Assembly (NCBI GenBank): GCA_963804375.1
Contig: CAWDQE010000014.1
Coordinates: 434,001-498,000, forward strand
Direction of reading: 5' to 3'
DNA: 64,000 nucleotides
Source of the DNA: JANXQG01 sp963804375
GTDB taxonomy: Bacteria > Planctomycetota > Planctomycetia > Pirellulales > Thermoguttaceae
The translations under genes and the position numbers were made by a program. The notes beneath the pieces were generated by a model, which saw only the letters and a list, made by a program, of their open reading frames with translations, made no database searches and was not told where the DNA came from. Shown in pieces: positions 27,401-36,118 of this stretch. Positions within the stretch are counted from its first letter, which is position 1; each line of letters opens with the position of its first letter.

Positions 27401-30001
27401 GACTGGATCGCCAGTGCCGGCTACGACAAGCGCGTGCTGTTGTGGAAGCCCGTCCCCGATCCCGATGCCAAAGACCCTTTGGTCACGAAGAGGTACGACG
27501 CGGCCCTCGAGGAACACACCGCGCCGATCCACGCCCTGCAATTCTCGGCGGACGGCGAACTGCTCGTCACCGCCGGCGACGACAACACCGTGCGCTTGTG
27601 GGATTTCGCCACCCGGAAACTGAAAGAAACGCTCCGCGGGCACGCGGGACGCGTACGGGCCATCGCCATGGTACCGCCCCTCCGGCCGCAGGCACCGGAA
27701 CCGGCGCCAAACAATCTCCCCTCCCCCTCCGCAAGAGGGGCAGGGGGCGAGGGCGCTTTGGTGAAGAGTCAGTTGATCTCCGGCGGGCACGACGGGCGCG
27801 TCAAGATTTGGGACATTCAAGGATATCGCGAGGAGCTGGTTTTGGGGGCCGACATCGTTCGCGCCGACAACGAACCGGTGCTGGGGGCCTCGTTTTCGCC
27901 CGATGACCAGAAGATTCTCAGCGCCAGCCGGGACCGCACGGCCCGGCTCTGGGACCGCAAGAGCGGCAAGCTGCTGGACGAGTTCCAGCAGGGGCATCAT
28001 TACCTGGCGACGGCGGCCGTTTTTTTCCCCGGCGGCGCCAGGTTCCTCACCGCCGCCTTCGACGAAACCGCGCGGATCTGGGACGTCTCCAGCGGCCTGC
28101 AGATCCGCACCCTGGAAGGCACCGGCTTGAGCGCGGCGGCGACCATTTCCCCGGACGGCAAGCTGATTGCCACCGGCAGCGACAAGGGAACGGCCCGCAT
28201 CTGGGATGCCGACGGTAAACTGCTCGCCGAGACGCCGGTCCATCATGCCGACGTCATGGCGGTTGCCTTTTCGCCCGACAGGCGTCGGCTCTTTACCGGC
28301 GATAAACTCGGCCACTGCCGCCTGTGGGATGCCTCCCCGCTGAACAACGCCGTCCCGCCGAAGGATGCCGTCACCCTGCGGTTGTTGTGGGACGTGCAAA
28401 AGCACTCCCGCGAAGTGAACTCCGCCTGCTTCCTTCCCGATGGCCAGCGGATCCTCACCGCCAGCAGCGATCGCACGGTGGCCCAGTGGAACACCGAGGA
28501 CGGCCATGAGATTCCCAAGCTGATCTTGGCCCACCCCGGCGCGGTGACCACGCTGGCCCTTGCTCCCGACAAGCGCAAGCCCCGGACGACCGGCGACAAC
28601 GGGCGGGCGCGTCTGGCGCTGACGACCTGCGACGATGGGCGGGTGCGTCTGTGGGACGTCGACAGCGCGGTCAAACTCGGCGAACTCGCCGTGCCGGACA
28701 AGACGATCGAGCCGATCGTTGGGAAGAAATTCAAGAAAACCACGGAGAGGATCAATGCCGTGGCCTTCTCGCCCGACGGCTTGGCGGCGGTGACCACGAG
28801 CACGGCATTTGAGCAGGAACTATTTGCCGACGAACTGCCGCGGGAGGAACTTGCCTTGGCCGGCCACCCACAGGTGGGTACCCGTCCGCAAGCCAAGCAG
28901 GCCGCGGGCCATCCTGGGAACTGCGTCCGCCTCTGGGATTTGACGACGCTGGCGCAGGTTCCCGGCGCCGACGACGGGGCATTCCATCGCTTCAGCGCGA
29001 AAGACGCCACGGCCTGCGCGACGATCTTCTCGCCCGACGGCGCCTCGCTCTTGACCGTGATCGGCAACGAGGCCCACACGTTCAGCGTCAAGTCGCACGA
29101 GGAGCGCATGGCGTTCATTCCCCAGGGGGCCGTGGCTTCGGCCCGCTTCTCGCCCGACGGCAAGCGGGCGGTCACCGGCAGTTGGGAGGACAACTCGGCC
29201 CGGATCTGGAATATCGCCGGGTCGCTGGCGGAGGTGAAATTGGCGGGCCATGCAGGTTACGTCAACGACGCCGTCTTCTCGCCCGACCCCGACGGCCGCT
29301 ACGTCGCCACGGCCGGCCGCGACAACCAGGCCATTCTCTGGGACGCGCACACGGGCGAGCCGATCGCGCATTTCGCCGGCGCGGACGGCCATCACGGGCC
29401 CGTTTCCAGCGTCGCTTTCGACGCGGACGGTCAGCGGCTCGTGACGGCTTCCCAGGACCATACGGCGAAGATCTGGGACGTCAAGACCCGCAAGGTTCTG
29501 CTCACTCTAGGCGAGTCTCAGGCGGGTGCCAAGGCCGCCGCCACGTCAGGCCTCCGTCCCCATGACCAAGCGGTCCTGTGTGCCGTCTTTTCCCCGGACG
29601 GCAGGCGCGTGCTCACGGCCGGAGAAGACAATCGGGCCATCCTCTGGGATGCAGCCACTGGAAAGCCGATCCTGGAGCTTGTGGGGCATACCGCCGCGGT
29701 GACTTCGGTCACCATTTCCAGCGATGGCAAACGGGCCGTGACCGGCAGTCGCGACAGCACGGCCAAGCTCTGGGAACTCAAAGAGGAAGATGACAAGACG
29801 GAAAGCAAGGAGCTGCTGACGCTCAAGGGCCACTCGCAGGATGTGACGACGGTCGCTTTTTCCAAAGACGGGCACAGTCTCCTCACCGGCAGTCTCGACG
29901 GCACGATGATCCTCTGGCCCGCCTCGGCTTGGGAAGCGAGGCCCGCGAAGACCGCATCGGCCGGCCTGTCCGGTGGGCTGCCAAATCGGCAGAAGCCGTA
30001 G
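24407..30001 (+). CDS. Zinc-ribbon Ser/Thr protein kinase with WD40 propeller domains
   Basis: The start is MNTCPVCKTSL behind GGAGAGG; the 24 bases of open frame upstream are not needed. The 1864-residue product has a four-Cys zinc ribbon (CPVC...CPAC, residues 3-24), a Pro/Glu-rich repeat region (about 40-190), and a Hanks-type kinase at about 284-560 with GEGGMG, ALKKIK, HRDLKPEN near 403 and DWG in place of DFG near 424. One membrane helix follows at about 647-668, then a basic/acidic coiled coil to about 745 and at least 14 WD40 repeats to the end (GSYDNTARIWD, GSRDSTAKLWE). The kinase would be cytoplasmic and the propellers extracytoplasmic. A C-rich repeat at 27716-27755 inserts LPSPSARGAGGEG between blades. 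Substrate and signal are unknown. Confidence 0.9.
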   Translation: MNTCPVCKTSLTQTDFDRGHCPACRHLLMSPPAAPAGSTPSAEERFAQTLQSAGPPTPEPRGQEGTADEERTAQTLQAAGPPTPEPRGQEGTADEERMAQTLQAAGPPTPEPRGQEGTADEERMAQTLQSAGPVRPVPPEPPLQNLTADEKRIAQTLQTAGPVPPVGPAPPEPPPQNLTADERRVAATLVAGNSLGTAPATPPTRSTGCPEADSRRFAATLESGSLPPELVQRVSMLWSGKFDSSASPQTSIKTDTQTVEQESRLVIQPRVISEASAHGTTQADYELLKKLGEGGMGVVVAARQASIDRTVALKKIKPAEAGKAESRQKFLAEAIVTGDLEHPNIVPIYDLGKDETGTLFYAMKHVKGTPWDRVIEEKTVQENIEIWMKMADAVAFAHSRGIIHRDLKPENVMLGGFGEVLVMDWGLALAVGTPAAMRAGMAGTPAYMAPEMAAGPLDRIGFASDIYLLGAILYEIVTGKKPHTGSTVTTCLLAAARNDIQPAERSDELVEIALKAMATDPKDRYPTVGDLQEAYRQYRSHAESISLSTRAEADLRQAGTRQDYEFYARALFAFQEAYALWDGNTRARQGIEEVTLAYAGRAFQNGDFDLGAKLLDAENAAHAPLLKQIRLGQQEREARVQRLKTARRIGVGLVVTVLAVVTIAFFLVNNQRKIAEAQRKIAEDQTEIAEENERQANIAKADALARKKDADHQRDRAEAETKIANENKEEAIKATKKAIKATQEEIYGGYVARIGLAAAEIEANAFDHAQTLLEECPTGLRNWEWGRLMHLCTQGSRTVPPLISKAVDPIEALAFTQDGARFASGGWGGTVRIWETASGKMLGEIPSGGDRVFALAFSPDGRHLAAGTNASPDYIKIWDARTGQLEKRLPGHRDAVLSLVYSRDGQELLSGSYDNTARIWDVATCSQLCELRGHEWWVCSAAFSPDEKRVVTACQDGSVMIWDTTDPKTGRRPPKVDPKLAFIGHSGPVYTAAFSPSGDWIASAGYDKRVLLWKPVPDPDAKDPLVTKRYDAALEEHTAPIHALQFSADGELLVTAGDDNTVRLWDFATRKLKETLRGHAGRVRAIAMVPPLRPQAPEPAPNNLPSPSARGAGGEGALVKSQLISGGHDGRVKIWDIQGYREELVLGADIVRADNEPVLGASFSPDDQKILSASRDRTARLWDRKSGKLLDEFQQGHHYLATAAVFFPGGARFLTAAFDETARIWDVSSGLQIRTLEGTGLSAAATISPDGKLIATGSDKGTARIWDADGKLLAETPVHHADVMAVAFSPDRRRLFTGDKLGHCRLWDASPLNNAVPPKDAVTLRLLWDVQKHSREVNSACFLPDGQRILTASSDRTVAQWNTEDGHEIPKLILAHPGAVTTLALAPDKRKPRTTGDNGRARLALTTCDDGRVRLWDVDSAVKLGELAVPDKTIEPIVGKKFKKTTERINAVAFSPDGLAAVTTSTAFEQELFADELPREELALAGHPQVGTRPQAKQAAGHPGNCVRLWDLTTLAQVPGADDGAFHRFSAKDATACATIFSPDGASLLTVIGNEAHTFSVKSHEERMAFIPQGAVASARFSPDGKRAVTGSWEDNSARIWNIAGSLAEVKLAGHAGYVNDAVFSPDPDGRYVATAGRDNQAILWDAHTGEPIAHFAGADGHHGPVSSVAFDADGQRLVTASQDHTAKIWDVKTRKVLLTLGESQAGAKAAATSGLRPHDQAVLCAVFSPDGRRVLTAGEDNRAILWDAATGKPILELVGHTAAVTSVTISSDGKRAVTGSRDSTAKLWELKEEDDKTESKELLTLKGHSQDVTTVAFSKDGHSLLTGSLDGTMILWPASAWEARPAKTASAGLSGGLPNRQKP
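24545..24778 (+). repeat. Three tandem 78-bp repeats
   Basis: Copies start at 24545, 24623 and 24701 and encode the 26-residue unit that begins AQTLQAAGPPTPEPRGQEG. Two diverged copies follow to about 24965. The near identity suggests recent slippage. Confidence 0.9.
25014..25035 (-). repeat. 22-nt hairpin element in WD40 kinase gene
   Basis: Minus-strand stem ACCCAG/TCGGGT (one mismatch), loop TACT; translated TRSTGCP between the N-terminal repeats and the kinase domain. Confidence 0.7.
27716..27755 (+). repeat. C-rich/G-rich imperfect hairpin repeat inside WD40 region
   Basis: CTCCCCTCCCCCTCCGCAAG is followed by a complementary AGGGGCAGGGGGCGAGGG. It stays in frame (LPSPSARGAGGEG) and interrupts the spacing between WD40 blades. 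Related copies are near 5660-5715 and 53643-53690. Confidence 0.6.
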
Positions 30002-30495
30002 CCTAAATGAAGATGGTTTACCAGCAATGCGAGGGGGCAGAAACCGGCGCCGGCCAGCCTCGTTGTTCCACACAAGTGCAAAGCGAGGCATTGACGGCCA
30101 TTCATAACCGTTCCTCCGCCGCAGGCGGTAGTAGGCCCGGCATTTATGCCTTGTCGTGAAGCAACGTATATTACCCTTCCTCGCCAAAGGCTGGTTTACG
30201 GGCCTTCTCCAATGGCTTTAGCCGCTTCCTTTGGCTAAAATCAACAAGAACTAGACCCCATCCAGCTCGAGTGGTTCCCCGGCTTGACCGGGCGTGACTT
30301 AGGGGTAGACTTATTCTGGTTATCGGAATCATACGGGACGCAGAGCGATTTCTCGCGCGGTATCGCCACGAAAAGACGCGCCCCAGCGTGCTAGAATTGC
30401 GTACGCGGCCAGGACGGAGAACCGGATCGCAGAATGCCCAGGAAGGGCAGAGAGTCCCTTTCATTCCAGGTCCTACAAAGTTTTGAGGTAAGATC
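30002..30495. other. Intergenic region before the HdeD-like gene
   Basis: I see no gene or RNA. A TAGAAT at 30392-30397 could be a -10 box for the downstream gene, but no convincing -35 box is present. GAGG just before 30496 is the ribosome site. Confidence 0.4.
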
Positions 30496-31086
30496 ATGAG
30501 CAACGAAACGCAGAACGTGTTGCCGGTGGCGGAGGTCGAAAAGAACGTCAAGCACGAGCTGCACCACGTCCGTTCGCAGTGGTGCTGGTTCCTGTGCCTG
30601 GGCATCCTGACGATGATGGGCGGTTTGCTGGCATTGACCTATCCCTTCGTCGCCTCGGTTGCCGCCGTCAGCATCTTGTCGATCATCCTGCTGGTGGCCG
30701 GCGTGGCCACGCTCGTGGGCGCGTTCTGGACCGGCAAGTGGGGCGGGTTCCTCGTCCACATCCTGGTCGGCATGCTGTATCTGGCAGCCGGCTTCGTCAT
30801 TTCCGAGGAGCCGGGGAAAGCCATTCTCCTGGTCACCGTCTTTGTCGCCGTTTCGTTCATGGTGATGGGCCTGTTCCGCGTTATGGCGGCCATGGTGTTC
30901 CGCTTCCCGCAGTGGGGTTGGACGCTCTTGAACGGCTGCGTCACGTTCCTCCTCGGGCTGGCCATCTATCGGCACTTCCCCCTGGATGCCGTGTGGGTGC
31001 TCGGCCTGCTGGTGGGAGTGGAACTGCTCTTCAGCGGCTCGACGTGGATCATGCTCTCGCTGGCGATCCGCAAGATCCCGAAGTGA
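30496..31086 (+). CDS. HdeD-family integral membrane protein (DUF308)
   Basis: The 196-residue product starts at the ATG 8 bases after GAGG. Following a charged N-terminus of about 30 residues come six predicted membrane helices in three hairpins (WFLCLGILTMMGGLLALTYPFVA, VSILSIILLVAGVATLVGAFW, FLVHILVGMLYLAAGFVI, AILLVTVFVAVSFMVMGLFRVMAAM and two more). That spacing and the length match the HdeD/DUF308 family, named for acid-resistance HdeD of enterobacteria. The molecular role of the family is unclear outside E. coli. It stands alone between a kinase gene and a pseudogene, with no sign of an hdeA/B partner. Confidence 0.8.
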   Translation: MSNETQNVLPVAEVEKNVKHELHHVRSQWCWFLCLGILTMMGGLLALTYPFVASVAAVSILSIILLVAGVATLVGAFWTGKWGGFLVHILVGMLYLAAGFVISEEPGKAILLVTVFVAVSFMVMGLFRVMAAMVFRFPQWGWTLLNGCVTFLLGLAIYRHFPLDAVWVLGLLVGVELLFSGSTWIMLSLAIRKIPK

Positions 31087-31175
31087 TGGGCGATTCCTGT
31101 AATCCGCCGCCTCTTGTCCGAGTAGACTAAGAAGCCGTACACTTATCGGTATTCGATACTCGCCCCCTCTTCTGA

Positions 31176-31614
31176 AAGGACCATTGCGATCAAGTCTATT
31201 ATGGCAGCCAACCGGTGGCCACGGCCGAGCAGTATTATCAGCAGGCCTCTTCCTTGGCCCAGAGTGCCCCGCCGGCAGACCCGAAAGCCGACGAGTGGAC
31301 GCCTTTGGGGGGTCTTTGCCATGCTGCAGAAAGAGCAGTCCGAGCCGCAGTTCGTCATGCCGTTGGCCGTCAGCAAGTCAGGGGCGATCGCTGGTAACTA
31401 CACGGACTGCGTCAGCGGAACGAATGCCCCGCTCCAGGGGGCTGTCGATAAGAAGACGCAGCACGCCGCGTGGACGGTGGGAAAGAACAAGACCACCGTC
31501 TGCGAAACGGGGATTTATAACCTGACGCAAGACGAGGCCCCGGCCCTGATCCATATCGGCAAGGACAAGACCCAGCAGTGGCTGCTCGTCCGGCTCAAGC
31601 AACCGCAACCATAG
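31176..31614 (+). pseudogene. Remnant of a planctomycete exported protein, frameshifted in a G6 run
   Basis: Read in one frame, 31176-31310 gives CDQVYYGSQPVATAEQYYQQ and ends ADEWTPLG; after one base is removed from the six-G run at 31307-31312 it continues GVFAMLQKEQSEPQFVMPLAVSKSGAIAGNYTDCVSG and on to WLLVRLKQP. The joined sequence resembles the C-terminal domain of exported planctomycete proteins. No signal peptide or start codon precedes it because a stop lies at 31173-31175, so the 5' part is missing as well. It is either a decayed gene or a gene with more than one sequence error. Confidence 0.65.
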
Positions 31615-32259
31615 GGTCTACCGTTTTTTCACCGTCGCCAGTGCGAACTGCGGACCTTCACCGCCACTCTGGTTCATCAACTCGGCAATCAATCGGTTGC
31701 CGTGCCCGTTGGCAATCGCTCACAGCAACCGGCCTTTCGATGATCTACTGCGTGTTCATTTCGGGCTCACGCAGGAAATTCGCTACCGCCATCAGAGAGC
31801 ACAAAGCGCGCCGAATTTTGCGAAGAATACCGAAGTGGTTGCAGTATCAGGAGATAAGGCAGCAACCTTGGAGTTGACGGCCGCGCGCAGCACGGTGATG
31901 CTCCGCGGCAAAACTCCCCAGCGGGGCAAAATGCCCCGGTACCCCCTACCTTGCCCGGTTGAACCTGGAGGCCAATAATTTATCCGTGCTATGGCGTCAG
32001 CATCATCTTGCTGTTCAAGCAATACTGCGCCTGAGTGTTAGAACTTCGTTAGACACGGCTGAGTGCAAGCAACCCAACGACGGATCGATAGAAGAGAGGT
32101 GCCACGCACAAGGCGAGCAAGGGTGCGCAGCATGGACGCGCTACTGAACGTCAAAGGATGTTGACGAACGAACTTTCCGCTGGCCGGAGCCGACTCAACA
32201 CATTTTACGGCGATCACCGGCCCAAAGACATTTATGAACCCCATCCAGGAGAAGTTGCC
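31615..32259. other. Intergenic region upstream of the sulfatase
   Basis: No coding region I can support. A G/C-rich palindrome (CCCCAGCGGGGCAAAATGCCCCGG, 31918-31941 region) has complementary GGGGCA/TGCCCC. The sequence has lower coding character than its neighbours and may be debris linked to the adjoining pseudogene. A good ribosome site (AGGAGAAG) closes it before 32260. Confidence 0.4.
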
Positions 32260-34131
32260 ATGAGATCGACGAAAGTCCAAATTACGCTGATCCTCGCCGT
32301 GGGCGGGATCATGGGATACCTCGCGGCGTGCAGCCAGAACGCGCCCAGCCACAATGCTGCTGCTGTTCCACCTGCATCCGATTCTGCGGCCCAGCCGTCG
32401 CCCAAGGACGCGCCGAGCAAAGTCGCCGAGCCGAACAAGGCTGCCGAGCCGGCCAAGCCCGTTCAGTTGGCCCGGGCCCCGGACGCGGCGGCCGCTATCG
32501 GCGCGGCCAGCGCGAAGATCGAAGCCAACGGCAAGAAGCCCAATATCCTTTTCATCATGGGCGATAACGTCGGCTGGTTCAACATCGGCGCCTATCACCG
32601 CGGCATCATGTCCGGCAAGACGCCGCACCTCGACCGACTGGCCAAGCAGGGCCTGATGTTCACCGACTACTATGCCGAGGCGAGTTGTACGGCTGGCCGG
32701 GCCAACTTCATCACCGGCGAAATCCCCTTGCGCACGGGACTGACGACCGTGGGCCAGGCCGGCGCCGATGTGGGTATCCCCGCGCAGGCGTGTACCCTGG
32801 CCACTGCCCTGAAGGCCCAAGGATATGCAACGGGCCAGTTCGGCAAGAATCATCTCGGCGACCTGAACAAGTACTTGCCGACGTTGCATGGCTTCGACGA
32901 GTTCTTCGGTTATCTGTACCACCTCGACGCAATGTCGGATCCGTACTGGTACTCATTTCCCATTGACGAAAAGTACTACAACACCCATGGACCACGCAGC
33001 CTGGTGCACTGCTACGCAACCGACACGGACGACCCGACCGAGATGCCGCGCTGGGGCAAGGTCGGCAAGCAGAAGATCGTGGATGAAGGCCCGCTGCCTC
33101 CGTTCCCGGATATGTCGAATGTGCAGAACATGCACGACCTGCCGTTCCTCAAGGCGAAATACGATATGACGACCTTCGATGAAGTGCTGGTCAAGTCGTC
33201 CTGCGACTTCATGGACAAGGCCAAGAAAGACGGTAAGCCGTTCTTCGTGTGGCACAACACCACGCGGATGCACGTCTTCACGTTCCTCTCCCAGAAATAC
33301 AAGTCGCTACAGAACAGTAAGACCAACTATGGTCTTGAAGAGGCCGGCATGGCCCAGTTGGACGACAGCGTCGGCTCGTTGCTGAAGCACTTGGAAGACA
33401 TCGGCGAAGCCGACAACACGATCGTGGTCTTTACCACCGACAACGGGGCGGAAGTCTTCACCTGGCCGGACGGCGGCATGACGCCGTTCCGAGCCACCAA
33501 AGGCACCGTTTTTGAAGGCGGATTCCGTGTGCCGTGCATCGTCCGCTGGCCGGGCAAGATCAAGCCGGGCACCGTTGAGAATGGAATCTTCTCGGGACTC
33601 GACTGGTTCCCGACCTTGTGCGCCGCCGCCGGCAACCCGGAAATCACCGATCAACTGCTGAAGGGCGTCAAGCTCGGCGACCGGAACTACAAGAACCACC
33701 TCGACGGTTACAACCAGATGGACTTGCTCACCGGCGGCGGACCTTCCAAACGTCACGAACTGTTCTACTTCGGTGGACCCCATCTCGGCGCGATTCGCAT
33801 CGACGACTTTAAGTTCCAGTTCTACCAGCAGCCATGGGGCTGGCCGGGCGAAAAGACCACAACGGACATGCCCACGATCATCAACATTCGCCAGGATCCG
33901 TTCGAGCGAACGCCGTCGATTCGCGGCGAGTCGATCAACAACCTCGGTGGCGGGTATATGAACAACTTCTATGCCCGCGAATTCTGGCGCTTCGTCTCGG
34001 TACAGCAGTACGTGGGGAAGCTGGCGATGACGGCGGTCGACTATCCGCCCATGCAAGACCCGGCTTCGTTCAATCTCGATGAGATCAAGAAGAAGATCGA
34101 GGCCATGATCAAGCAACACGAAGGTGAATAA
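32260..34131 (+). CDS. Arylsulfatase-type lipoprotein
   Basis: The 623-residue product starts at MRSTKVQITLILAVGG behind AGGAGAAG; Cys24 in the lipobox YLAAC implies a lipid anchor. A linker of about 60 Ala/Pro/Lys residues leads to the sulfatase domain: KPNILFIMGDN (metal-binding Asp), then Cys143-Thr-Ala-Gly-Arg147, the site where the Cys is oxidised to formylglycine, followed by TGQFGKNHLGD, DNGAEVFTWPDGG and GSVGS-type loops. The signature has Ala at the usual Pro/Ser position, which is common among arylsulfatases. The enzyme should hydrolyse sulfate esters outside the cytoplasm, in keeping with planctomycete growth on sulfated glycans. Maturation needs a formylglycine-generating enzyme; a domain of that superfamily occurs in the kinase giant at 49.6 kb but is probably not the maturase. 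Confidence 0.9.
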   Translation: MRSTKVQITLILAVGGIMGYLAACSQNAPSHNAAAVPPASDSAAQPSPKDAPSKVAEPNKAAEPAKPVQLARAPDAAAAIGAASAKIEANGKKPNILFIMGDNVGWFNIGAYHRGIMSGKTPHLDRLAKQGLMFTDYYAEASCTAGRANFITGEIPLRTGLTTVGQAGADVGIPAQACTLATALKAQGYATGQFGKNHLGDLNKYLPTLHGFDEFFGYLYHLDAMSDPYWYSFPIDEKYYNTHGPRSLVHCYATDTDDPTEMPRWGKVGKQKIVDEGPLPPFPDMSNVQNMHDLPFLKAKYDMTTFDEVLVKSSCDFMDKAKKDGKPFFVWHNTTRMHVFTFLSQKYKSLQNSKTNYGLEEAGMAQLDDSVGSLLKHLEDIGEADNTIVVFTTDNGAEVFTWPDGGMTPFRATKGTVFEGGFRVPCIVRWPGKIKPGTVENGIFSGLDWFPTLCAAAGNPEITDQLLKGVKLGDRNYKNHLDGYNQMDLLTGGGPSKRHELFYFGGPHLGAIRIDDFKFQFYQQPWGWPGEKTTTDMPTIINIRQDPFERTPSIRGESINNLGGGYMNNFYAREFWRFVSVQQYVGKLAMTAVDYPPMQDPASFNLDEIKKKIEAMIKQHEGE

Positions 34132-34250
34132 TCAACTTTTCAAACCCTTCTTGAAGCAAAGGAGATTATGACCTGGCAGCCCAGAAAGCCATAATGGACG
34201 AGAACCGTGGCGGCAGCGGGCCAGAAGCCCGGAAGAAAGGACACGTACCA

Positions 34251-34394
34251 ATGTTCAAAGAAGAGCGCGAGGAGTCCGCTTTTCAGTGGACCAAGCTCGG
34301 GCAGATCGACGTAGGCCGGCCCAATCTCGGCTTTAAGACCGGTGTAGCCGTTTACCGGCTGGTGCAGTTCACGCTTCGAGACGTGCTCGTCTGA
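34251..34394 (+). pseudogene. 5' fragment of a V4R-like protein gene
   Basis: An ATG behind AAAGG opens a frame MFKEEREESAFQWTKLG...RPNLGFKTGVAVYRLVQFTLRDVLV, then stops at TGA. The segment resembles the N-terminal helices of 4-vinyl-reductase-like (V4R) small-molecule-binding proteins, whose domain is about 150 residues. Only 47 remain. The break falls exactly where a phosphatase fragment in another frame begins. Confidence 0.5.
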
Positions 34395-34554
34395 TGAGGA
34401 GTTCGGAGACGAGCGGTTGCTCAGCGCTATCGCCGATGGGCAGCCGCTCGGCTTGCAGGACGCCGTCGAAGCCCTGGTCCAGAAGGTCGTTGCCTGGCGA
34501 GGCCAAGAGCACCTCAAGGACGACGTATCGATTCTGGCCGTCTCTGTCCCCTAG
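34390..34554 (+). pseudogene. 3' fragment of a PP2C/SpoIIE-type phosphatase gene
   Basis: In the frame +1 to the V4R fragment the sequence reads DEEFGDERLLSAIADGQPLG...LKDDVSILAVSVP and a stop at 34552-34554. The ending DDVSILAV is the usual C-terminus of SpoIIE/PP2C phosphatases, where the aspartates bind metal. The first about 200 residues are absent, so a deletion probably joined the two genes. Its stop shares CTAG with the convergent porin's stop. Confidence 0.6.
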
Positions 34555-36112
34555 AAATCCAAGTGCAGCCGGCAGCCTAGCCCGTTGATGTCTCCGCTCG
34601 TGTTGTTCACGTAGGAAAGGTGCGTGTAAACGTAGTTCACGATGAAGTGGACCTCCGGGTTGATATACCAGTCCAGGCCGGCCGTGATGTCGTTCTCCCA
34701 GCCCGCCTGCGCGCCGGACGACGGCGTCAGCACCGGGTTGCCCGAAGCCAGGTTGAGGTAGCTGTAGCGGCAGATCAACTGCACGGGCGTGTGATCTTTG
34801 AAGAGCCACGGCGAGTGCGATTGCCCTGCCGGAGCGGAGCACGCTGCAAGCTGCCGGTCCCAAGTGCCGGATTTCTTGTCGTAGCGGCGGTAGTCGTCCG
34901 GATTGAGGAAGAAGCCCCCCTCGACGTAAAAGCCCTGATAGGTCACGTCGCCGCGGGGATCGGAAAAGGCTCCGTTGTTGAACTGTCCGTAGAGGTCGCT
35001 GCCAAACGCGAGTTGGTATTCGGCGGAGAGCGCGAAGCGGCCGATCACGGCCGCGAATTCGGCATCGGCGATCTGCACCGCGTTGGGAGTATAAAACGTG
35101 CCCGTGTAGATGATGTTCGGCACGTCCTGCGAGCCCGCGCGGCGCGGGCCAGGGGGCGATTGGCCGCGTAAAAGTTGTTTTCCGTCCCCGTGTACGTGTA
35201 GCCAATCCCCAGGTGCAGCAGCTCGCGGCCATCGTTGGCGTAGATCGGCAGACAGGTTGCGCGGCCCGTCGCGCCGTATTTTCCCGGACCGCTGCCGAAG
35301 GAAAACGGTGAAATATCCTGCTTGCCCACACGTTCGTAAGCGACGACACCGGTAATCCGATCGTCGCAGAAGCTGTTGAAGACCTCTACTGCCGTCACGA
35401 AGTTGAAGGGCTGCAGGAAGGCATCGTTGCCCGGAGAGCGCTCCATGTAGTACCAGTCGTTGCTGCTGGTGAGGTGCTCCAATCCCATCGGCTGGTGCAT
35501 GTGGCCGATACGGACGTTTTGAACGACGGGCACTTGTTTGAAGGTCGCGTAAAAATCCGTCAGACCGACGCTGCCAACCTGCGCCGTGGTGTCCTCGTTG
35601 GTCACGTCCTGGATATTGGCGAAGTTCACCTCGGTCACAAAATCGACATTTGTGCCGATCGTGCCGTCGGCCCGCAAGCGGGCGCGGCGCATGTCCGAGC
35701 CGTCCTGCAGCAGAAAAGGCAGTTCTTGCGATTGGTGATAAAACGTATTGTCGAAATCCAGCCGGCCACCGACGTGCAATCGGAATGCCCGATCAGAGCT
35801 CTCCAGGACGGCGCCGTTGTCCCAAAAGGCATTCAGCGGCGTCCTGGTGTTGGTATCGGCCAGGTCGGACGAGGAGGGGCGGCCTGCGCCGGCAGCGGTG
35901 GCCGGCTCGGTGGTCGCGATTTGGCCAGTGGCGGTCCCGGCCGACTCCGGAAACCAGCGCACCGACCACGACCATGAGTACATGGTGCCCGCGGCCGGGT
36001 CGAGCGGCGTCCAATCGTCAGGGAATGGTTCGCTCGCCCCCGCCCAGGCATGACACGCAACGACACAGGCCAAGGCCCCCATCGCGACAACGGTGGTTCG
36101 GAGGTGGCTCAC
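34551..36112 (-). CDS. Phosphate-selective-porin-like outer membrane protein, frameshifted
   Basis: The N-terminal part (from MSHLRTTVVAMGALAC, with a signal peptide) runs to HLGIGYTYTGTENNFYAANRPL, and the rest continues one frame away from about 35150 as AGSQDVPNIIYTGTFYTPN to the C-terminal RLHLDF, ending in the aromatic Phe typical of outer-membrane barrels. Joined, it gives about 520 residues with RLHVGGRLDFDNTFY and RRARLRADGTIGTNVDFVTEVNF, characteristic of the OprO/OprP-like porin family. The break lies in CGCGCCGCGCGGGC, so a sequence error is plausible. A hairpin element (35969-35990) adds GTMYSWS just after the signal peptide. It probably lets anions or small solutes into the periplasm. 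Confidence 0.75.
35969..35990 (+). repeat. 22-nt hairpin element in porin gene
   Basis: Plus strand CGACCATG...CATGGTGCCC with a perfect six-base stem; translated from the minus strand as GTMYSWS. Confidence 0.8.
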
Positions 36113-36118
36113 GACTTC

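Noticed and set aside
24494..28534. A 1346-residue frame antisense to the WD40 kinase
   Set aside because: It is a shadow of a GC-rich gene; the plus-strand frame has complete kinase and WD40 motifs.
30002..30495. tRNA, riboswitch or small protein gene
   Set aside because: No cloverleaf, conserved aptamer or convincing start with ribosome site was found by eye here or elsewhere in the window.
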